This document shows, one piece after another, positions 8,983 through 17,122 of a DNA stretch of 64,000 nucleotides. The notes beneath the pieces were generated by a model. It saw only the letters and a list, made by a program, of their open reading frames with translations. It did no database searches and had not been told where the DNA came from. A program made the translations under genes and the position numbers. The DNA is taken from contig JACKFE010000001.1 of assembly GCA_020632635.1 (NCBI GenBank), positions 124,001 through 188,000 on the forward strand, read 5' to 3'. Every line of letters begins with the position of its first letter. Positions within the stretch are counted from its first letter, which is position 1. Source of the stretch: Nitrospiraceae bacterium (GTDB taxonomy: Bacteria > Nitrospirota > Nitrospiria > Nitrospirales > UBA8639).

Positions 8983-9645
8983 ATGGATGGCATGTGGTAC
9001 GTGCTCAGAAATCATGTTTTGGTCGTTGTTTTTTTAATGGTCACGGGATTGACGCAGTGGGGGTGTGATCCCACAGGGGCCATTATCGGAAGTGTCGTAG
9101 GAACAACCGCTTTCACAGGGCTTTCCCCAAGTAATTCCCTTGAGCAGATCTACTATTTAGGTGTCTTTGACCCGCAGGAACAACTTCCGTCGAGCATCTA
9201 CCGTGTGACCGTCCGAGGACAGGCAAGCTCCTTTAGCTGGATGAATTTTGGGTCAGGTTGGGTGCCCTCTCGCCTCGTCGATTCCTTAAGTACCCCCATC
9301 AGTACGGAAAAAAAGACCGGGAAGGTGATCATTGGTAAAAGTGATGATGGCACCTTGTCAGAACTGACGGGGAATCGCCGGCTCGTGTTGTTTGGGCCAG
9401 AAGGATTTCGGGAAGCCCCGAAAGACCACAGATTGGTGATCGTCATGGGAATGAGCCCGGAGGACTATTTTCAGGCCATTGATCAGGCATTGGGGAATTT
9501 TGCCAGGATTCAACATGAGCAGCTCCAAGGAGATGCCAAAGCCAAAATGATGCAGACCCTACTGAAACTCTCCGTTCAGCAGGAACGCTTAAAAGACTTT
9601 GAAATGGATGCAAGGCTTTTAGGTTTGGCAGATAAAGGAAATTGA
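8983..9645 (+). CDS. Hypothetical exported protein, possible lipoprotein; first gene of island
   Basis: 220 residues. The N-terminus is a signal-like hydrophobic stretch (HVLVVVFLMVTGL) followed by TQWGC (Cys28). Trp at the -2 position makes this a poor lipobox, so lipidation is uncertain. A glycine-rich AIIGSVVGTTAFTGL segment follows, then a globular domain with LEQIYYLGVFDPQEQLPSSI and a helical C-terminus (about residues 160-215). No family is recognised. The stop is one base before the start of the 2016-residue lipoprotein gene, so the two are almost certainly co-transcribed and may act together at the cell envelope. Confidence 0.65.
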   Translation: MDGMWYVLRNHVLVVVFLMVTGLTQWGCDPTGAIIGSVVGTTAFTGLSPSNSLEQIYYLGVFDPQEQLPSSIYRVTVRGQASSFSWMNFGSGWVPSRLVDSLSTPISTEKKTGKVIIGKSDDGTLSELTGNRRLVLFGPEGFREAPKDHRLVIVMGMSPEDYFQAIDQALGNFARIQHEQLQGDAKAKMMQTLLKLSVQQERLKDFEMDARLLGLADKGN

Positions 9646-9646
9646 C

Positions 9647-12600
9647 ATGAACAACAAACATTTTTCAGCCAACGTGGTTCTGTGCGGTATGGCATATTGG
9701 CTCGCGGGGTGTGCGGCCTTAACCATTGATGTAGACGTGTATAAGGGGCCGTTAGTTAACGATACTCATGTGCAAACCGAGTCCATGACGGTGATGGCAA
9801 TGGGGGCAAAGCCCCTGTTAATTCAATTGCGGAATACCATGGAAGAAAAGGCGATTGAACGGGCCAATATCCAAACAGCCGATCATTGGGATTATCCCGA
9901 AGGTTTGTATGAGCCAAACTATCCTTTTCTGGAAAAACGAGGATGCCTGAATGGAACCAAAAAGATCGTAGCGTTTCAAGGACATAAAAACTACGGCCAA
10001 GGTTTCATTGAAGAAGACTATGAATTTTGCGGGCACGACTCGTTCAAGGTGAATGCCATCTTGAGCCTATATGAAGATCAAAAGTATAACCCCATTTCAA
10101 TGCCGGTTCAGGAGATCAAGCATGCCATCAGAGACTATAATTTATTTAGTGACATCTTATTTCCTAAAGATCTCAAACACCAGAAAGATTTATGGAAAAA
10201 TTTAAAAACTGCCTTTAAAATTGAACTACAGACTGAACGCCAAAAAGCAAATTCATCTTTAGAAAGTAAGAAGAGTTGTGCGGGCAATAAGAAAAAGGGA
10301 AATAATCCCGCAGATCTGGGGCCAACTCAGCTACAAGGGGAAGAGAGCGGCGAGGCTCCTATCGAGTGCGCCAAAACACCTTTTTCCCTTGAAACCAAGA
10401 ATAGTGGGGAGGGCAACGAAGTTCCCGGCGAATCAACGGAAATCAGTAAGGCAACGAATAAAAGCAAATTAAATTCCCCTGAACCATACACCATAAATGA
10501 TTTGGTTGACGCCTACCGAAATTTTTTGGCTCCCCAAAAAGAAAATCGTTCAATAAAGGAAATTTTTATAGTCCATGATCATCTTCAAAAAACCAACTTG
10601 TCCCAGGGAGAAATATTAGGGGAGCAGTATTCAAGTTGGCCGAAAGTGGAAGATTTATTGGATTCCGGGGATTTTAATGGAGGATGTAAAGATCTATTTA
10701 ATGAATCTTATGATCAAGCAAAGAAAGAATTACAAAAGAACAAAAAGGGATGTGGGGCAAGCTATACCTCGATGTTTTTAGCCCTGGCAGAAAACAAGAA
10801 AAATATTGTCGACATCCATGCAAATGCTCTATTTCCACTAGAAAGTGATCAAAAAAGGCAGTTTATTGCAACGGTAATCCAAATCGGTCAATCTTTTTTG
10901 AAAGTGAGAAAGGCAACCCGGCAGATCTTCCATGCTCTCCTAGACATTAATCATTTATTAGATTTTCCGGGAGAAGAAATTGAAAAACTGAAGAGAAAAC
11001 ACGGAGACGAAATTCCTGAAATGATCATGGGGCTAAGCGTGGGCCATTATTTGGTTTCTGCTTTGAAGAATATGAATGAAGCTGGAACCCTACTTCCAAA
11101 TATCGCTATATCTGATGAAACGCCTAGGGACAATCTAGAAGACAAAATTACGATTCCAAAATCTAAAATTATCAGCTGGTATGGGAATGAGGATCTTGAA
11201 GGGAATTCCAAACAAAATAGCAAGCGCATTAGAGGACAATTTCTAGAGCAATTAAAGACCAATCGAATAGAAATGACGGATTTATTAAGAAAGGCCGATC
11301 TATACCTTGCCTTGCTCACGGATGAATATGAATTACGTTCTACCTTTGGAATTACCGTCGGTCCTATGAATCCGGAAGAATCCAATTTGGAGAAGATTAT
11401 AGATGGAATAATCGAGGGGGTTGGTACGGCGGTCAGCAATATCAAAATTGCTGCAGGTCTTGGAAAGGGTCGATTGGACGACGGATTGGAGACTCTCATC
11501 GAACGGTATTTGAAGGTAGCAGATCAACAGCCGCCTGATTTTCGAGTGATAAAGGCTGAACGTGATAGGCTCTTTGACGGTCTCATCCGGTTTTCCCAAA
11601 CCGTGCTATTCTTGGCCAATCATCGGATATTGTTAGACTCCGAACCGGACACATGGTTCAGTAGGCTGACTCCATTAGGCAACTTAGAACTGCAGAAAAA
11701 GAAAATTCATAAAGATACGAAGATTCTTCAGGCCGTGGGGAATTCTATCTTGAATCAGATCGATGAGATTTCCCACAAAGAACGCTATGAAGAGGAGTTG
11801 GATAAACGCGGTCCACGGGAGGCTCTTGCGATGAAAGTAGCCTTTCCTAGATATGCCACAGAAGCGGTCGATCAGCTCATTCAACGCTTTGGCGGGGAAG
11901 CCAAAATTTCAGAAGACCAGTTGGTGAAAGCCGACACAACATTTAACCAACTGGTTGAAGCGGCGGATGGAGCCGAAAACAAGTTGAAGGGCATTTCCAA
12001 GGAATTGGGCGAAAAAACCAAAGCATTCAATAAAGCAAATAAGGCGTTTAAAACTTTACATGACCACAGCGGCTTTCTTTTCCAAACAAACGGTGGATAT
12101 ACCAAGGGAGGAACGATCAAAGGTCCTGGAGATACCAAAAATGGAAAATATTCGGGAAGTATTCTTGCAAATGTTTCCGCGTTGACTTCCTTGAATATAA
12201 CAGGTGGGGACTATGAAGGGGGAAGCAACCAGAACAGCAGTAAACCTGGTGAAGGGTATGGTGGAAAGTTATCCGATCTCATCATTCAAGGCGGACAGAC
12301 CAATGGAGGCGAGCTCATTGGTGGAAATTTGACCTGGAAAATTTCAACAGAAAGTCACCAGAGTCTTCCTGCCAAGTCAACAGTGACTGGAGAAAATGTG
12401 ACCGTCAAATATCCAAGCTTCACTGGGACTATTTCATCAGCTAAGGCAACCTATTCGTTGAAGGCTACGACAGGGAAAAAACTCACTATAACAATAGAAA
12501 AAGGAAGTACTCCTAAAATAAACGAGACAATAGTTGGGAAGTTTAACGAAGGAACGATACAGGGAACTATTACAAGCTGTACGAAAATTGCTGTTGATTC

Positions 12601-15600
12601 GCCGTTCTGTAAGATAGATGGTGAAAAAATTGATGCGGTGGAATTATCTAACCTTTCTCTAGATGACGCAAAACTGAACCAGGGAGAATTAATACCTAAG
12701 AAAACCATTTCACTTGTTCGATCAAGCTTGGAACAAACAATGAACACAAGTAAGATTTTCAAGAAAGACGATCAGATGATTTTGGAAGGAACGCTTTCCC
12801 AGAATTCCGAAAAAATAGTTTTCGGAACTGAAAGTGCTCTATATGGAGAAATTCAAGAGGTGCAATGGAAATCCTCCAAAGATGCCAACCCACCTGAAAT
12901 CACAGGCGGGACTCTCGCGAAACTTTCTGGCCCTGTTATTTTTACATGGGCAGAGGGGAGCAGTCCGACGATAGAAATCGACCTAGAAAAAAATCCGGTG
13001 ATGATAGCCAGCAGCAATAATAATTTAACCCTTACCAACGCAAGCATTACCAATGCGTGGATTCTTGATGGAACGACAACGCAGGACGAGAAACAAATAT
13101 TGCCCCAAAAGGCTCTTGTTTCAGGCGCCACATTGAAGGGTGAGAAAAAAAAGCCAATTTCCCTTTCCCAGTGGCAGATCAAAGATTTGCGCTGGAAAAA
13201 CGATAATCTGACAGGTGTGATTGTGACAGCAACATTAGGAAAGGATTCTACCTCCGCCAGTGGGGGTACCGCGACGGGTGGAACCCTCAAATCAGCGGAA
13301 AAAAAATCCCACAGAATTGGTAGAGCCTCAAGATTGAACGCAGGGCCGATTAAGGAGGCCACCGTTAATAACGCGACCGTTACCCTGAAGGACGAAGCTT
13401 CGTATACCTTAGTTAATGGAGTACAATTGGTCAGTGGAACCGTTATCTCATCGACCTTGAAGGGTGGTACCTTGTCGCCACAGCCAACGGATAAGGAACC
13501 CACTGTTGAAAAGGTAAACGTTCTGACCGCATCGTTTAAGGAAGTTACCCTGAAAGATGCTGTGCTAAAGGGAAGTGATGAGGAAGTATTACGCGCCAAA
13601 AAAATTACAATTAAAGCCACCAACGGCTCATCAATCGTGACCCTTAATCTTAAAAACGCCACCGTCATTAATCTCGAGGATGGAAAGGTCTCGGGCGGAA
13701 AATCAGTAGTTTCCACTGGCGAAATAGACGGACGTTTTGCATTCCCAGATAAAACTCAAGCCATCATTGATGAAGGAACATTAGAAAAAACTACGATAGA
13801 AGGGGTTTCTCTGGATAATGGAAGCTTTACAGGCGCTGAAACGGTTGGTGGAGAGACCCAATATATAGGCGAACTTGCGGAAATGATAGCCAACACAGCT
13901 CGCATAACCAAAAAAGCTTTTTTTGATAAGCTTGAGATGCAACTCGACCAAAAAATTGGTACAAGCACTTGCCCTTCTGATCCAGTTCTCAGATCGGATC
14001 AGCTTGCCTGCTTGAAAAAAGTCCTTTCTTCCGTGAAAGAACGACAGTTTCCTGCCGAACAAATCAAGGGGTTGGAGAATCCAGCCTATATAGAAATTGA
14101 TAAGAACAAGGCGGATCAACCGTCCTTTCACACGGTGATTCTTGCTCATCTCATCCTGTCACAGTTATGGGAGCAACAACACCAGGCAAACTTGGAGATG
14201 GACAAAATACAGAGGGAAGTAACTGAAAAACAAAAAGAGAATGATTCACAAAAAGCGAAACGAGATGCCGCCGATAAGGCAAAAACGAAATATTTGGAAA
14301 AATATCAGGCTAAATTTAAGACCGCGCAAGCGACTCTGCTGCGCTATCAGGACGACATTCTCCATGCGTTGGCCCGAGAGGGTCGCTTGGATTCCTCCGA
14401 TCTGGTCTACCGGACTATTGGTGACGTTCTGGAACAGAAAAAGGCTATGGTTTCGGCTCAGGGAACCGCTGGCAGTAGTGGGAATGCACAACAAAAAACG
14501 AAAAACAAAACGAATGAATCATCGGGCGATCCATCAACTGATCTGTCTTCCACCATTGCCACTCTGCAACAAACACCGGAGCCACTCCGGGTTCCGTCTC
14601 CCCAGGAGACGCAAGGATTGGATGCCAAAGAAGTGATGGATCAATTGATTGCTACCTTGAAGTATGAGCACATTGCCGCCGTGAGAGAGGGCGGTGAGCA
14701 ATCGACTATCGCTCAACAAATTGAAAAATCCCTGAAAACCGCTTATACCCACCGGGCCTCGATGGTGTTGATCCGTCCGGCTCTGGCCTTCCTTCGATCG
14801 AGTTATCCCTCTCCAGCTCTCCAAGAAGAGGCTCCCTTAGAGTGGAAGAACATGCTGACTGAAAATGCCTTTCGCAGTATTCCCTTCACCTCTAATTTTG
14901 TGACGGGAAAAAGCCTATATGCCGATTCAACTCTCAGGGTTCAGAGTCAAATCGACAAACTGTTCTGGCATAATGTGAACCGGATCAAACTAAACGGGGC
15001 CGGGGATACGAATTATGTATTGATTAAAGACGATATCGGCAACTGGACCGTCAAGAATTATTCTGCTAATCCTCGAGATATCATTAATTCTGCCACGAAT
15101 CTCGCCATGTTCGGATTTGGGGGAAGCGCCACCAATTTCTTAGATCGTTCTCAACCAGGTGCTCCTCAGCCAGGTGGGGATACCGGAAATCAGTCTGGCC
15201 AGGTTATTCCCAACACGGCTGACCAGAATCCATCCCTTCTTGAACGGCAATTTAATCGATTCGACAAGCTCTATCAAGAGCAGACGGATAAAGACTTGGA
15301 GGCTGCAGAGTCGTTAACGAATTCATTGGGTGGGAATATCAAAGCGGCCTGGCAGAAGGAGCCCCTAATGAAAGAGGCCATCACTTCACTATCTTCCATT
15401 GTCGATACGGCCCAAGAAAAGCATCTGGACAATCTCGAACCGTCACGGCACAACACGGAGGAAAAGGCACAAGAAATGTTGAACCGGCTCCGTGCCGTCA
15501 AAAGCTTCCATCGTGAGATTGAGCTTGGCATTCTCGAGAAACAGCAGGATTTAGAAGCTGAAACGACTCAAAAGGCCTTGGTTCTTATGACCGGTGAGGT

Positions 15601-15697
15601 CCAAAAGCGACTCCTCGCTTTTATTAAGCAACGGCAAGAGACCGTGAAAACATTTGAGGTGCAAATTTCTGTTTTAAATGACTCTGTCACGAAATAG
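9647..15697 (+). CDS. Giant (2016-residue) lipoprotein with Gly/Thr-rich strand-like centre
   Basis: The signal peptide ends in a clean lipobox LAGC (Cys22), so the protein is expected to be lipid-anchored in the envelope. Residues roughly 25-800 are mostly helical and charged, with scattered Cys. Residues roughly 815-1405 change to short strand-like units with many GGT/GGD turns (YTKGGTIKG, NITGGDYEGG, STLKGGTLS, GKVSGGKSV), suggesting a beta-solenoid-like region; no exact repeat unit was found. Residues about 1510-1580 form a Lys/Glu/Gln-rich coiled coil. Near 1765-1815 is a compact motif, KLFWHNVNRIKLNGAGDTNY, followed by DDIGNWTVKNY, which looks like a conserved domain. Base use is more AT-rich than in the neighbours. 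I recognise no function; surface structure or secretion-associated scaffold are guesses. Confidence 0.7.
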   Translation: MNNKHFSANVVLCGMAYWLAGCAALTIDVDVYKGPLVNDTHVQTESMTVMAMGAKPLLIQLRNTMEEKAIERANIQTADHWDYPEGLYEPNYPFLEKRGCLNGTKKIVAFQGHKNYGQGFIEEDYEFCGHDSFKVNAILSLYEDQKYNPISMPVQEIKHAIRDYNLFSDILFPKDLKHQKDLWKNLKTAFKIELQTERQKANSSLESKKSCAGNKKKGNNPADLGPTQLQGEESGEAPIECAKTPFSLETKNSGEGNEVPGESTEISKATNKSKLNSPEPYTINDLVDAYRNFLAPQKENRSIKEIFIVHDHLQKTNLSQGEILGEQYSSWPKVEDLLDSGDFNGGCKDLFNESYDQAKKELQKNKKGCGASYTSMFLALAENKKNIVDIHANALFPLESDQKRQFIATVIQIGQSFLKVRKATRQIFHALLDINHLLDFPGEEIEKLKRKHGDEIPEMIMGLSVGHYLVSALKNMNEAGTLLPNIAISDETPRDNLEDKITIPKSKIISWYGNEDLEGNSKQNSKRIRGQFLEQLKTNRIEMTDLLRKADLYLALLTDEYELRSTFGITVGPMNPEESNLEKIIDGIIEGVGTAVSNIKIAAGLGKGRLDDGLETLIERYLKVADQQPPDFRVIKAERDRLFDGLIRFSQTVLFLANHRILLDSEPDTWFSRLTPLGNLELQKKKIHKDTKILQAVGNSILNQIDEISHKERYEEELDKRGPREALAMKVAFPRYATEAVDQLIQRFGGEAKISEDQLVKADTTFNQLVEAADGAENKLKGISKELGEKTKAFNKANKAFKTLHDHSGFLFQTNGGYTKGGTIKGPGDTKNGKYSGSILANVSALTSLNITGGDYEGGSNQNSSKPGEGYGGKLSDLIIQGGQTNGGELIGGNLTWKISTESHQSLPAKSTVTGENVTVKYPSFTGTISSAKATYSLKATTGKKLTITIEKGSTPKINETIVGKFNEGTIQGTITSCTKIAVDSPFCKIDGEKIDAVELSNLSLDDAKLNQGELIPKKTISLVRSSLEQTMNTSKIFKKDDQMILEGTLSQNSEKIVFGTESALYGEIQEVQWKSSKDANPPEITGGTLAKLSGPVIFTWAEGSSPTIEIDLEKNPVMIASSNNNLTLTNASITNAWILDGTTTQDEKQILPQKALVSGATLKGEKKKPISLSQWQIKDLRWKNDNLTGVIVTATLGKDSTSASGGTATGGTLKSAEKKSHRIGRASRLNAGPIKEATVNNATVTLKDEASYTLVNGVQLVSGTVISSTLKGGTLSPQPTDKEPTVEKVNVLTASFKEVTLKDAVLKGSDEEVLRAKKITIKATNGSSIVTLNLKNATVINLEDGKVSGGKSVVSTGEIDGRFAFPDKTQAIIDEGTLEKTTIEGVSLDNGSFTGAETVGGETQYIGELAEMIANTARITKKAFFDKLEMQLDQKIGTSTCPSDPVLRSDQLACLKKVLSSVKERQFPAEQIKGLENPAYIEIDKNKADQPSFHTVILAHLILSQLWEQQHQANLEMDKIQREVTEKQKENDSQKAKRDAADKAKTKYLEKYQAKFKTAQATLLRYQDDILHALAREGRLDSSDLVYRTIGDVLEQKKAMVSAQGTAGSSGNAQQKTKNKTNESSGDPSTDLSSTIATLQQTPEPLRVPSPQETQGLDAKEVMDQLIATLKYEHIAAVREGGEQSTIAQQIEKSLKTAYTHRASMVLIRPALAFLRSSYPSPALQEEAPLEWKNMLTENAFRSIPFTSNFVTGKSLYADSTLRVQSQIDKLFWHNVNRIKLNGAGDTNYVLIKDDIGNWTVKNYSANPRDIINSATNLAMFGFGGSATNFLDRSQPGAPQPGGDTGNQSGQVIPNTADQNPSLLERQFNRFDKLYQEQTDKDLEAAESLTNSLGGNIKAAWQKEPLMKEAITSLSSIVDTAQEKHLDNLEPSRHNTEEKAQEMLNRLRAVKSFHREIELGILEKQQDLEAETTQKALVLMTGEVQKRLLAFIKQRQETVKTFEVQISVLNDSVTK

Positions 15698-15790
15698 CCT
15701 CTTAAGGGTTTTTGGTTTAGGGTGAAGGGTGCTTCTGTCGGGGCAACGCCTTCCATACTGTTTCTGAACCATTATTGAAGGAAGACTCTA

Positions 15791-16780
15791 ATGAATCGGT
15801 TATGGAGAGGGTGTGTGCTCAGCATCTTGTGTGGGGTATTGCCTGTATGCCCTGTTTCTGCCTTTGAACCTGGCATTAGCGGGATGGCAAAGATCGACGA
15901 CAATATCTTTCTGACGGTCGCAGACACCAAAAATTCGCACAAATCGGATGGACGCCTTGTCGCCAATCCTGCGCCACGAGTGCGAATTCTGACTGTTGGA
16001 GAGGATGACATTACGTCCGAAGTTCTTACCTTGAAATATCAGTCGTCACCAGAGGATTTACCCCCAAGTGATTTGGAGGCTGCCTGTTCTTTGCCAGGAC
16101 AGAATCAAGGAATTCTCATGGCCGAAAGCGGCTTTTTCCAGGGGAAGTATGGACGGATTTTTTATGTACGGATCGAGAATGATAGGAATGGTTGGACAGG
16201 GGAGGTGCACTCCACATTTTTGCCTTTTTCCCTCAAGCACCAGTTCTACTCGACTCCAAAAGATGAACAGATAGAAGGATTGGCCTGTCTGGAGACGCCG
16301 AACCACGATCTTTTTCTGGTATTGGCATTAAGGGGAGGAAGCCATAAACCTGGAATGTTGATTTGGGGGAAATTGGGTGGATTAGAGAGTAATCAACCTG
16401 TATTCACTAAAGCAGGAGAGGTTTCTTTGACTGAAGGAGTCCGATTCTTTGGCAATCGTGATGCCTCGGATGTCTTTTTGCAAAAACACTGTGAAGAGGA
16501 ATGGCAAGTCTGGACCATTGCCGTTGATGACCCAGGAGGGAAGTTTGGCCCATTCCAGTCAGTGATCTATAGCCCGGGAACTTTTAGTTGGGACGAGAGC
16601 CATGGATTGCTTTTTCATCCGACAAGGCCCCTTGTTGGCTGGAAACGGGAAGGTTTAAAAGTCGAAGCGTTGGCAGGGCCAGCCAAGCAAGTAGAAAATA
16701 GTGTCCTCAGTATCGGCACGGAGGAAGAGGCTTTGGGAGGAATGTGGTTCCCCTTATTCCCGGATGAAAATAATCCATGA
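15791..16780 (+). CDS. Hypothetical secreted beta-propeller-like protein
   Basis: 329 residues with a signal peptide cleaved near CPVSAFE. The mature part contains repeated strand-rich blocks: ISGMAKIDDNIFLTVADTKN, RIFYVRIENDRNGW, DEQIEGLACLETPNHDLFLV, EGVRFFGNRDASDVF and ESHGLLFHPTRPLVGWKREG. These resemble esterase-like-phytase or other propeller proteins, but the family is not certain. It lies about 90 bases downstream of the giant lipoprotein on the same strand and probably belongs to the same functional set. Confidence 0.6.
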   Translation: MNRLWRGCVLSILCGVLPVCPVSAFEPGISGMAKIDDNIFLTVADTKNSHKSDGRLVANPAPRVRILTVGEDDITSEVLTLKYQSSPEDLPPSDLEAACSLPGQNQGILMAESGFFQGKYGRIFYVRIENDRNGWTGEVHSTFLPFSLKHQFYSTPKDEQIEGLACLETPNHDLFLVLALRGGSHKPGMLIWGKLGGLESNQPVFTKAGEVSLTEGVRFFGNRDASDVFLQKHCEEEWQVWTIAVDDPGGKFGPFQSVIYSPGTFSWDESHGLLFHPTRPLVGWKREGLKVEALAGPAKQVENSVLSIGTEEEALGGMWFPLFPDENNP

Positions 16781-16790
16781 GTTACAATGA

Positions 16791-16911
16791 ACGGAACGGG
16801 AGAGGCAGCCACTGATTCCATGCCCCGATAGAGATTTATGACCTTAATCTCCGTATTCACTTGTTTCAGAATCCCGTCAATCTGCACTTCACTGAACTGT
16901 GTCTGTTTCAT
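16791..16911 (-). mobile_element. Remnant of an IS3-family orfA transposase
   Basis: From ATG at 16911 the minus strand encodes MKQTQFSEVQIDGILKQ, then IKVINLYRGMESVAA. This matches the first helix-turn-helix segment of IS3-type OrfA proteins (consensus MKxTRFTEEQIxxILKE... CRKHGISEAT). The likeness stops after about 40 codons, and no orfB or terminal inverted repeat was seen, so only a dead fragment remains. It lies directly after the third island gene, at the island's right edge. Confidence 0.5.
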
Positions 16912-17076
16912 ACGAGTCTCGTGATGGTTTTGTGTAGAACGCCCTCCCTGCTATGTATTTCCCTTGTTCGGAAAAGGTTCCATTGGCAAGTGCTCAACAC
17001 TCAGGAGCAGATCCATGTTAGACACCGTCCCCACCTGGGGCAGACAGAATCGTCGTAAGAACTTAATGTTATTGGT

Positions 17077-17103
17077 TGACCGTGTAGGAATCGAACCAAC
17101 GAC
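17077..17103 (-). other. tRNA 3'-end fragment (T-arm and part of the acceptor strand)
   Basis: Read on the minus strand, GTCGTTGGTTCGATTCCTAC followed by ACGGTCA has the T-loop consensus (TTCGATT) and a five-base T-stem with one mismatch, then an acceptor-like 3' strand. No D-arm or anticodon arm precedes it; that side runs into the kinase C-terminal codons. It is therefore a fragment, of the kind left by integrases that target tRNA 3' ends. Confidence 0.45.
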
Positions 17104-17122
17104 CCGGCGAAAACGGACCGGC

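Noticed and set aside
12853..13716. A 287-codon open frame antisense to the giant lipoprotein
   Set aside because: It mirrors the strand-rich Gly/Thr region; no ribosome site, composition is rich in Ser/Val as expected from the complement, and the plus-strand gene is continuous.
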